Below, in pieces: positions 48,060-57,100 of a stretch of 64,000 nucleotides of DNA; positions within the stretch are counted from its first letter, which is position 1; each line of letters opens with the position of its first letter. Below the pieces are notes generated by a model, which was not told the origin of the DNA, made no database searches, and saw only the letters and a list, made by a program, of their open reading frames with translations. Both the position numbers and the translations under genes were made by a program. This stretch comes from Gnetum montanum (Eukaryota > Streptophyta > Gnetopsida > Gnetales > Gnetaceae). Where the stretch lies: the NCBI GenBank assembly GCA_015680685.1, contig MNCI01026893.1, forward strand, positions 1 to 64,000. Direction: 5' to 3'.

Positions 48060-48560
48060 CGTCAAACTTCATGACTACTCACAATACGCTCCTTCGCATA
48101 TTGTGCGTGTGAAGAAGAGGTGCACGTCAGGCATGTTTCAACTGTCTTTGGGTTATATTACGCTCATTCACGCTGCGTTGCATGTATGAGTGTAACGTAA
48201 CATGGAAACAATGGATTCAAGATGTTTTATGCTTTCTTACGCAACCGTGCGTAATGAAGCATAGAACAATGTTTAGCTTGGCGACGCAATACGCTGTGAT
48301 ATGCTACATTGCGTGATGAGCGTATGATGAGCAATCGCATTTTCTTAGACTTTGCCTTTGACTATTCTGGAGCTTATTACGCTACCGTGCGTAACAGAGC
48401 TTAAACCTGGCCTTGAATAAAAGACTTAGCAAAATACACAAGAAGTCGCATATCACGCTGCTTAAGCTTCTCCCTATGCCGAAGCAACTATCCTTCTGAT
48501 GCCGGACTATGTTTAAGCAAAATCATGCTAAGCGCCATTACGCTATGTTGCGTGATATAG
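48060..48560. repeat. Cluster of imperfect palindromes in U3 of copy M
   Basis: At least five dyads of the type TTACGCTACCGTGCGTAA, TTACGCAACCGTGCGTAA and TTACGCTATGTTGCGTGA, plus CACAATACGCTCCTTCGCAT with an inverted partner. They are the CpG-rich equivalents of CTATGCTC..GAGCATAG in older LTRs. Confidence 0.75.
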
Positions 48561-48736
48561 CATAAAATAGAAAAGCATAGAAAGATTAGGAATCTGCACA
48601 AGAAGTCGTGGACTCGATGCTATGCGCCTCTTGGTGTCGCTCTGTCTTAGTCTCCATTTTGGAATTCTGACATGCGCCCTTGCTTGAATTGTGAATCTTT
48701 GCCTGAGGCCGACTCACAATTTTTCATGGTGTTTCA

Positions 48737-48750
48737 ATGGCCCCTCTTTG
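48737..48750 (-). promoter_or_regulatory. Polypurine tract of copy M
   Basis: Minus strand CAAAGAGGGGCCAT directly before TGAAACACC. Confidence 0.85.
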
Positions 48751-49290
48751 TTGACGGTTAGAGGGCTTACCTGAAAGACGTCGACAAAGAATACGAAACA
48801 CCGGATTGGTAGAAGCAAGAACAGCGTCCATTCATGGCTACTCAAGGATTGCCCTGTCAATATGGAAGAGCAAGGCTGGAGGGAATGGGAGATAGAATGG
48901 CATGGTGGGAAACAGGTTCGGTGAAGACATAACATAGGTCAGGATGGTAGGAGTATGGAATACGCTTACTGAACGTACAGAAACGTACACACACATATGT
49001 CGACAGGAATGCTTTCAGACAAGCGTAGCACGTCAGCCTAAGATCTCTCTGTCACTAATTATGGCAGGAATGCTTGCAAAAGGAGCATGGTGCATCACTT
49101 CTGCGATATCTCTGCTAGTGTGAGTGCGGAAAATGGATACTTGCATATGTAGCTTTGCGTATGGGAAGTAGGTGGTGGGGATGAAGGGAAATAAGAGCTA
49201 AGGGTAGGATTGTGAGAGGTATAGGCATGCAGATCTAAGTGGTCGAGCAAACCTAAGTAGCCATTTCAATATGCCGTTGTACTTCACTAC
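48751..49290. other. 3' untranslated internal region of copy M; no gene
   Basis: No supported frame. Lies between the polypurine tract and the open repeat frame. Confidence 0.5.
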
Positions 49291-50397
49291 TCAGATGGAC
49301 ACACCTTTGAACGACATTCTCCAAAGCAAGTAGCCTACAACAACAAAAGAAAATAGAGGACACCATTGCTCATGTGAACAAGACACGAGGTCGTCGAAAC
49401 GAGCACCGTTAGATGCAAGATAGAGCGATTGGGTCGTGAAGAAGGAGCCGAAGCATGAGGGCGGAGCCGCCAATCTTGATGATTGGCCCAACATATCTTT
49501 GCCAAAAGGCATCAGACACAGTGTAGCTAACTGGTTGTATAGGGAACCAGCTAGATGAATTTGCAAAGCTGGCGTCTGATAGCGATGATCGGTAGAGGTT
49601 CCCGAAGTCGTTGTCGACGAGGATTTCATTAGGGCTCTGGCTGACGAAACTAAACTCTCAGAGGTACCACCGTTGCAGTGGGAGCAGCGGCGGCATCTCT
49701 GAGGGATCAGTAAGATGCCTCTCAGCTCATCTGAGGAATCAGTAGAATGCCGGTGGGGTGGCGACGCTGGGACTGTCCCAGTATCCCACATCGTTGTTTG
49801 TGCAACTGTACAGAGATGATCACGCTTGCTTGATTTACATGGCAGCAGTCTGTAAGTATCAGTTTTAAGTCCTGGTAGACTGCCGTTACTAGTTTTAAGT
49901 CTCAGCAGACCATGGTCCCAGTTTAAAGTCTGGGCAGACCGAGAAGTGCTAGTTTTACGTCGTAGCGGACGGTGGTATGTCTGATTTATGGTCTCAGTAG
50001 ACTGTGCTATGGATGTCAGTTTCGTGTCATGACCCAGGGACAGATCTGTGCTAGTTTTACGTCTCAGTAGACGGCTACTTACTTGTACCAGTTTTGCGTT
50101 GTGGTGGACGCGTGCAAACGGTGCCAGTTTTTCGTCTTGGCGGACCTGTACAACGTTGCCAGTTTTACGTCGTAGCGGACGGTTACAACTTGCCAGTTTA
50201 GCATCGTAGTGGACGTACATTGCCAGTTTAGTGTCGTGGCAGATGCGTGCAAGGCATGCCAGTTTTACGTCGTAGCGGATGGTTAGTGCCAGTTTAACGT
50301 CGTAGCGGACGTACGGTGCTAGTTTAATGTCGTAGCGGACGTCCGGTGCCAGTTTAATGTCGTAGCAGATGATTATTTCCATACCTACTGTTGACAC
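49291..50397 (-). CDS. Open frame of 368 codons running through minisatellite array 2
   Basis: The frame starts MSTVGMEIIICYDIKLAPDV, just after integrase. The first 180 residues are copies of a 12-13 residue unit like VRYDVKLA or RPLRRKTS, which are the translated minisatellite in two phases. The second half is Ser/Thr-rich (RALMKSSSTTTSGTSTDH) and ends with a hydrophobic stretch (LFSFVVVGYLLW). No homologue is recognised, and E1 has no comparable frame after integrase. The open length may simply follow from a repeat whose unit lacks stops, so this is a weak gene call. Confidence 0.25.
   Translation of the reverse strand: MSTVGMEIIICYDIKLAPDVRYDIKLAPYVRYDVKLALTIRYDVKLACLARICHDTKLAMYVHYDAKLASCNRPLRRKTGNVVQVRQDEKLAPFARVHHNAKLVQVSSRLLRRKTSTDLSLGHDTKLTSIAQSTETINQTYHRPLRRKTSTSRSAQTLNWDHGLLRLKTSNGSLPGLKTDTYRLLPCKSSKRDHLCTVAQTTMWDTGTVPASPPHRHSTDSSDELRGILLIPQRCRRCSHCNGGTSESLVSSARALMKSSSTTTSGTSTDHRYQTPALQIHLAGSLYNQLATLCLMPFGKDMLGQSSRLAAPPSCFGSFFTTQSLYLASNGARFDDLVSCSHEQWCPLFSFVVVGYLLWRMSFKGVSI
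49840..50380 (-). repeat. Minisatellite array 2 of copy M
   Basis: About sixteen units; on the plus strand GCCAGTTTTACGTCGTAGCG, on the minus strand CGCTACGACGTTAAACTGGC. Spacing varies from 30 to 45 bases. Same core (TTAAACTGGC) and same orientation relative to the element as in E1 and C. The CpGs here are CA/TG in the older copies. Confidence 0.9.
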
Positions 50398-50409
50398 CGT
50401 AGATGTTGC

Positions 50410-51500
50410 TAAATGTAATACCGCTTCAAGTACACATGATTTATAGGATTTGATAATTCATTACTGTTGATGTCTGCTAACTTGAATGCGTCGTTCTTGT
50501 ACACATCAACCACCAAGAAAGGGCCTTCCCAGTTTGCAGAGAACTTGCCTACTGGTTTATGCACAGCCTTGAGGACTAGATCTCCTTTCTTGATCGGGTG
50601 CTGTTGAAGGTTGTGACGATGCTTCTATCTCTGTTTGTCTTGATACCTTTCAATCGTATCAAGAGCTTGTATCCGCTTCTCTTCTACTGAATCCAGATCT
50701 GCGATTCAAGACTCGGTGTGTTGAGCCTCATTTATAACCGTGGAGAGGACCATCCTCAGAGAAGGAATTTGCAACTCGAGAGGCAGCATTGCTTCAGACC
50801 CGTAAACCAGGCTATATGGCGTACTACCCGTAGCCATCCTACATGTAGTACGATATGCCTATAGCACATAAGGGATCTGTTCATGCCANATCTAATGCCT
50901 AGGTTATCACAGAAGGATTTGGTTTCCATGCTACTAAACTATGGCCCATTGTCAGTCACAATAGTCATCGGGAGACCAAATCAGGTTACTATATTGTCCA
51001 GGATAAAATGGCAAATATGCTGAGATGTGATCTTCCACAGGGGAACAGCCTCTACCCACTTTGTAATATACTTAGTAGCGGTAATAATGAAGCTATGACC
51101 TGCGGAAGATTTCGGCGTGATGGAACCTATAATGTCTAGTCCCCATCGTTGAAATGGCCATGTTATCTACGTCATGTGTAATTTTGTAGGTGATACGTGT
51201 ATGAGGTTCGCGTGACGCTGACACATGTCACAAGTTTTAACCTTTGTCAGGTAGTCCTTTTCCATGTGCGGCCAGTAGTATCCTAAGCGACAGATTTTTA
51301 GGGCCATAGCCCGTGGTGCTACGTGGCTGCCGCACAGTCCTTCGTGAACTTCGCTGACTATGTGCTGCGCTTGGTCTTTGTCAACGCAAGTAAGCAACAT
51401 GCCATCAAAGGAGCGTCTACAAAGAGTGCTGTCTCCGATGATGACGTATTGCCTAGCCTGCTTGCGTATCGCATCCTTCTGCGCGCGTGTCAATTTAGAC
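50410..51500 (-). pseudogene. Integrase of copy M, lacking the Glu region
   Basis: The His2-Cys2 finger is complete: HEGLCGSH (51324-51346) and CDMCQRH near 51210. The core follows with WGLDIIGSITPKSS and VTDNGP, giving both Asp residues. Then sequence jumps near 50889, which is an unresolved base, directly to [16 protein letters not shown]. The segment with the catalytic Glu (ENGQVEATNK in E1) is absent. The C-terminal part (IKKGDLVLKAVHKPVGKFS, NWEGPFLVVD) with the GPF module runs to a TAG near 50420. Stops (for example after LHMT at 51167) stand at CAG/CGA-like positions. Integration would not be possible with this copy. Confidence 0.8.
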
Positions 51501-52545
51501 GGTAATTCACCCTGTAAAAGGTAAGTTTTAATATCATCGTACCATTCAGATGTGCTTCCCTCGAGAAGAGAAGAGATTTGCGCCATCTGAATGATAGGAT
51601 CTACGTAGTCTGTTATCAATGCAAGACAGGTGTCGAAAAGATGTGCAGGCACGTTCAAAGCCAGTGTTGCCAGTGCGTTGGCTAGTGTGTTATCCATGCG
51701 TGCCATGTGCTGGGCATCGATGGTCGTGAATCATCTCAGAAGATCTTTAGCCGTATCGCAGTAGGGTTGCAAATGCATAGCCTTGTAGGCATAGACTCCA
51801 GTGATCTGATTTATGACAAGCATCGAATCGCCCCTAATCACCAGATGTTGAACATCGAGTTCACCGGCAGTTAGTAATCCCCTAAGGAGCCCCTTGTACT
51901 CTGCCACATTGTTCGTACAAGGGAAGGTCAAGCGATAAGCGTGGAGATGCACATCCTCAGGCGATAGCGTAATAACAGTGGCAGCATTGCCACCTCTAGC
52001 AGTTGAAGCTCCATCGAAATACAACGTTGCTTTGGGGCCTATCAAGATAGAGCTTAAACTATGTACATGTTCGTGAGGGAACTCTGGCTCTATAGTTTCC
52101 TGATTATTAATTAGTGAATTTATTAACTGGTCAGCTATCACTTGGCCTTTCATAGATGATTGGCCAATATAGTGCAGATCAAATTCTGCCATGATAGCCT
52201 TCCAGCGAGCTATTTTACTACTCTCATATAAGCTATGCGTAATGGCCCTAAGAATGTTGTTTTTACAGATGACGTTGACCTTGCTACGGAAAAGATAATG
52301 CCTACACTTTTTAAGCGTAAAAACTAATGCTAGGCAATTATGCTCCATGTCGTTGTACCTCGTTTCGTATGCACATAGAGCATGACTTAAGTAGTAGATG
52401 GGTGCTTCTGACCCATCATCCCTCCTTTGACATAGTAATGCTGCTATCGCTACATCCGAAGTTGCGAGGTAAATGTAAAATGGCAAATCCCTTTGTGGTG
52501 GGAAAACCATCGGTAAATGTTGCAGTTCTTGTTTTAAGCTGTCAA
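51501..52545 (-). pseudogene. RNase H plus archaeal-type RNase H of copy M
   Basis: In the 408-codon frame 52957-51731, the RT-linked RNase H is at about 52460-52130 (PFYIYLATSDVAIAALLCQR, YETRYNDMEHNCLAL). A second RNase H is at about 52045-51650: LYFDGASTARGGNAA with its first Asp, then NNVAEYKGLL and GDSMLVINQ with the following Glu and Asp. The arrangement RT-RNH-aRNH-IN places the family in the Tat clade. One TGA at 51731 separates it from the continuation HMARMDNTLANALATLA, which stays in frame into integrase. Confidence 0.85.
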
Positions 52546-53769
52546 ACGCACGCTGGCAATCGTCGGTCCATTTGAAATTAACCCCCTTTTTCAGCAAGTG
52601 TTGCATAGGGTGTAACTTGTCGGTTAACCTTGAAATGAACCAGCATATAAACTGTATGCGTCCCTGTAACCCGCGTAATTTCTTGAGGTCTGTAGGAGGT
52701 GTTAACTCGACAATGGCTTTGACCTTATTAGGGTCAACTCGTATACTGGTTTCCGACACCACAAACCCCAGCATGCATCCGATTTTGACTCTGAATACGC
52801 ACTTCTTTGGGTTAAGCCGAAGCTCGTATTTGGAGCATCTTTTAAGGACTAACTCTAGGTCCCCTGAATGATCCTCAGACTTTAAGGACTTAACAGCAAT
52901 ATCATCTACGTAGTCATTCAGTCTTCCTAAGAGATAATCACTAAAGATGTAAGTCATGGCTCATTGATACGTTGCTCCGGCATTCTTTAGACCGAAAGGC
53001 ATCATAGTGTAACAAAAGGTGCCCAGGGCGTCATGAATGTTGTAGCCAATTGATGTTCTGGGTTAATGCAAATCTGGTTATAGCTTGAAAAGCCATCCAT
53101 GAAGGACAGCAACACATGCCTAGCTGTTGTATCGACTAGCTGGTCGATACTCCATAGTGGGAAGTTATCCTTGATTATGGCCTTATTCAAATCCCGGAAG
53201 TCTATGCAGATGCGTATACTTCTAGTCTTCTTTGGGACGACTACAATGTTAGACACCCAATCTGAGTAATCAACTGTGCAGATGAAACTAGCCTGATACA
53301 GTTTGGTGATTTCATCACGCACGGCTAGCGCAATCTCTAGCTTGATTTTGCATGCCTTTTGCCTAACTTCTTTAATCTGCGGGTCTAAGATGATGTTATG
53401 CTGGATTAGCCTGAGATCTAGTCCAGGCATATCCTCGTATGACCATGCAAAGACAGTATTGTTGTCTTGCAGGACCTGTTTTATAGCATCGTGCATTTTT
53501 TGGTCTAACAAAGAACTGACTTTAAGCGTTTTAGCCTCACCCTTAAGCGTAACGATAGGAACCTCACTGAGGGGGTCTTCGATTATGTCCCCAGCTTCTA
53601 GGTCTAGCTTGCGCGTCGACTGTTCTGGCCATTATGGGGATGTCTCCGACGCAACTATGGTTACGCCTTCTAAAGGGTGGTTAACATCTACTAGCGTGGA
53701 GTCAAACTGCCTAATTACCTTCCCGTATGGGCCCGTCAAAGTTAGGGGTGCTGAAACTGTTGCATCCAT
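52546..53769 (-). pseudogene. Reverse transcriptase of copy M; pol start
   Basis: Pol begins with its own ATG at 53769-53767 (MDATVSAPLTLTGPYGKVIR), just after an acceptor-like TTGGCGGTTTTGCAG. Then come LDLEAGDIIEDPLSEVP, NIVVVPKKTRSIRICIDFRD (motif A region with Asp) and MMPFGLKN. The catalytic YVDD is at 52901-52912 (DYVDDIAVKS). Defects are few: TGA in SP-WP (about 53632), one missing base near 53010 that shifts the frame, and TGA after ATYQ (about 52958). It is close to intact and clearly younger than the E1 RT. Confidence 0.9.
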
Positions 53770-54197
53770 TTGCCGTCTATCCTGCAAAACCGCCAAGTGC
53801 GTAAATGATTAGAAGAAAGGTGACGTGATGTCGTTGAACGTGGTAGGCTAACTAAATTTTGAATATTGTAAAGAAGCTGTAATCAATGCTACCCGATTAC
53901 GAGGCGATAAGATGTGGTAGTTTAACGTGATTTCAGACAGTGGTGCATGCGATATCAGCCGCATTAATATCTTGATTTTCGGGTTCCTTTTCAGGAAAGT
54001 CCTGCTTAAATCGAATATCAAGTCGGTGATCCTCGCATATAAGTAAGTGATTTTTTTGATGAGGACAGGCTGTTGGCTATTGTGAATCCAAATTCGTAAT
54101 TGTTTCTAATCGAGAGAAGGACGAGCAGAAGATTAGAGCGTGTGATTTTGCAGAGATTTGCAAGCGTTAGACAGTGAAAATTTCTGAAGCTGTTGCA
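53770..54197. other. Short spacer between pol start and antisense gene
   Basis: The two genes diverge from this 430-base interval. It contains the acceptor-like TGCAG next to the pol ATG on the minus strand. No TATA box is evident for the plus-strand gene. Confidence 0.5.
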
Positions 54198-57100
54198 ATG
54201 GCACCAAAAGTCAAGAGGAAGAATGCAAAAATGGCCAAAATTGATGAAGTGCAAGAAAATCTGAATCGCATTTCGCAGGCGCTGGTCGATGCTCATGACC
54301 CTACGCCTTTGAACCGGTAGGTCGTTCTTCATGTGCTTATGTTTGTTTTTAATATCTACTTTTCATGGTATCTTTGTGTGAATGTGAATTTCAAAATTGT
54401 GGACCCTGGGTTAGTGCGAGGGTTTAATGGGGTTGGGTCTACCGCCGTTGTCAGGGACGAACCTTGCATTATTGCAAGGGTTTGGGCGATTTCGGCCTGG
54501 ATAACTAGGTGTATTTTATAAGTTTTCTGTATTAGTCATGCAAATGTAAATGTAGGTGTTAATGTATGTATTGGGTTTTCTATACAACGTTGCGCTAAAG
54601 CCCATTCTGGTTGTGTTGGATATTGTTGGGGTTTTGTGCTGTATAAACCCCATCGTCTCCAATGTTCCTCCCCCTCACACGCAGTTGCAAGGGAAGGCCA
54701 TATGGTTTCGACGGGGTGTGCTGGAGTTTCTGAAGTTCTTGCTGCGCAACTACAGCGTCATTGTTTGGTTTGACCTGTCTGGCGACATCGCCGGTGCTCT
54801 TTTAGAGCACCTGTTGGTGGGTTCTGCACAAGGGATTCTAGCCTTTTTGATAGACGGGGCCATCGATACGAGTTGTCCCGAGGACCAAGAGCTTAGCGCC
54901 TGGGGCTTAAGGAACTTAAAATGGATTTGGGAAATGGCTCGATTCAGCTGTTATCATGCATATAACATGATGTTCGTGGCTCACCATGTCTCGACCTGTT
55001 TCCAGAACCCACAAGACACGGTGTACTACGCAGGCGGGTAAGCGAATTTTACTAACTGTCTATTTTGTTGTTGTTGTCGTTATATGTCTGTTATTGATGT
55101 GCAATGTAAGAGAATCCTAGGTGCAAAAATGTAAGATAAGCGGATGTTGTATGGTACAGGTTTTTTATCCATGACAACAGGTTACTAGGAAATGGAGATA
55201 TGTTGTCATGGGCTGAAACAACAATAAGTGCATTCACCTCAACTAGCAACGTGCACACTGGTGTTATCGGGCAGATTGGTTTTGACATGTGTGAGTATCC
55301 CACCCGCTACGCTAAGGCTTTTGAGAATTTCCAGAGACTTAGGTGGCTGCACGATGATTGGACCTTAGACCCGCCCCTTACCGTTGAGGACGTGTAGAGG
55401 AACTTGCCGCCATTTCCTTTGCCATGTGGTCCTGGTGAGGTGGTTATGTTACGTAATATAATTGTAAATTGCGGACATTGCGTAATAGTTCTTTGGTTTA
55501 ATTTGTGTTTCATGTTGTGCAGTTAGGGAATCTCAGGAGATTACCCTTACGATTTTCGGCCGCGAGGCGAACGTTGTCCTCTTTCGCTATGGCGACATCA
55601 AGGACGCACAGCGCTGGCTCGTCCACTCAGCGGCCCCAGTCGCGGTGACCTCCAAGATCCAAGTAGCAGGCCTAATGCACCTATTTTTGGCTACGACTCC
55701 TGATGTCCTCGCCAGTGAAATGCTAACCCTGGTCAACTCCTTCAAAGAAAAGGTAGAGCATTTACACAACATACGCGTAAGTTTTGACATTGACGCTCCG
55801 CTCTTCGCAAACCTATTTGGTGTCCCCTTAGACGGCCCTCCTGTAAGTGAGAAGGCGAAGAGGAGCGTTTCCTTCCAAGATTGGCTGAAGGAGTGGGTAA
55901 GGATTCTGAAGAAGACTAAAGGGTTTCCCTGCGAAAGATTCGAGATGGGGGTTGCCAAGACACTTTATCCCCTTTTCCGAGCTTGGACCTTCCCCAAAAC
56001 TCTCTCGCAGGGGAAGTTCTTTTCTGTAGAATAGACCCGTATTATGCGAGAGGTTCTGGAGGAGGGGACCCAGTTCAATTGGGCAAGCTATTTTTCCAAG
56101 GGACTACGTAATGAGATGATCAAGCTTCGCTAGAAGCTTGAGTCCCGTTTCAACGTGCATTACGCCTTCTTCATAGCTTGCCTCTGGCGGTTTGCTGAGT
56201 TTCTGGTCATCCAAAGGAATGGGGTCTGGGTGCAGCAAGACCGAGACTAGCTATCGAGACCTTGGATTGCCCACATCCTCAACACTACCCGTGGGCAGGA
56301 TCCACCGGAAGGGATCGGGGAGTCGTTGTCTATAACGACTAAGAGTTTGGCGGTGCCCCAAGTGCGAGGTCTCGATAGCATAGGTGGGATAATGCCCACT
56401 TACACTAGCGATGCCTCGCGAGGGAAACACCTGGTAGAAGAAATCGTAGAACCTGCAGCTCGATGTAAAAGGCTCCATATAGCCAAGGCCCCTGAGAGTG
56501 ACGCAGGCCGAACTGTGGCGGTCAAAGTTCAGCGGAGTAAGCCTCCGCCTGGTAAGCGTGAAGGAATTATATTATGCAATGTTTATTTTTTTTTTGTTTT
56601 AGATAGTGTGGAATGACATGCTAAGGTGTTGTGATGTAAACAGTGAGAATTACAGAGGAACTGACCCCTAAGACAGGGGCAGTAGTATTATGTCATGGGG
56701 AGGGGGCCTCAATTTTGGAAGAAGAGGCCCCAGCTGTTAGCGTGAGCCGTGCACAGGCTCTGGTGCGTGAGGAGGCCCCGGTTACTAGTGGGAGCTGTGC
56801 ACAGGACCGGGTACATGAGGAGGTCCCGGCCACTGGAACTAGCGACTCACAGACTCAAGTGCGTGAAGAGGGAAAGGAGGTGGAAGATGTTGGTGAAGCT
56901 GCCACTTTCACCGGTAAAGGTAATGAATGTGTTAGCGAGTTTGCATGATTTTATTAATAGATGAATTTTCTAACTAGATTACGCTACAGGAGAAAAGGAT
57001 GTGCCCACGTCTGTCGCTGTGAGCAGAGCATGGAGAGACTTCCCTGACAAGTTTGCCTTCATGGAAGGCGTTGTCAGTGACATGATCGAGCGCCTGGAGC

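Larger units (their letters stand above)
47276..48736 (-). mobile_element. 3' LTR of minus-strand copy M (1,461 bp)
   Basis: The left edge (TATAACGACGGAAAAC) aligns with 62964 (TGTAACGATGGAAAAC); the outer TG has mutated to TA here. The right edge ...GGTGTTTCA abuts a polypyrimidine stretch, the polypurine tract of the minus strand, and in reverse complement starts TGAAACACCATG like LTRs A, B and D. By eye about 7% of bases in the first 400 differ between the two M LTRs, mostly transitions, with one 4-base indel. Confidence 0.9.

Noticed and set aside
47582-48074. Two similar frames also seen at 63270-63758, apparently conserved proteins
   Set aside because: They lie inside the two LTRs of copy M, so the similarity is that of the LTR pair, and the strand is opposite to the element.
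53303-53812. 169-codon plus-strand frame opposite RT
   Set aside because: Reverse-strand shadow of pol in copy M, which carries clear RT motifs.
54685-54690. CCTCACACGCAG as the acceptor of exon 2
   Set aside because: A good-looking site, but the HAD motif I block (VVLDIVGVL) lies upstream of it in the same frame, so exon 2 must begin earlier.
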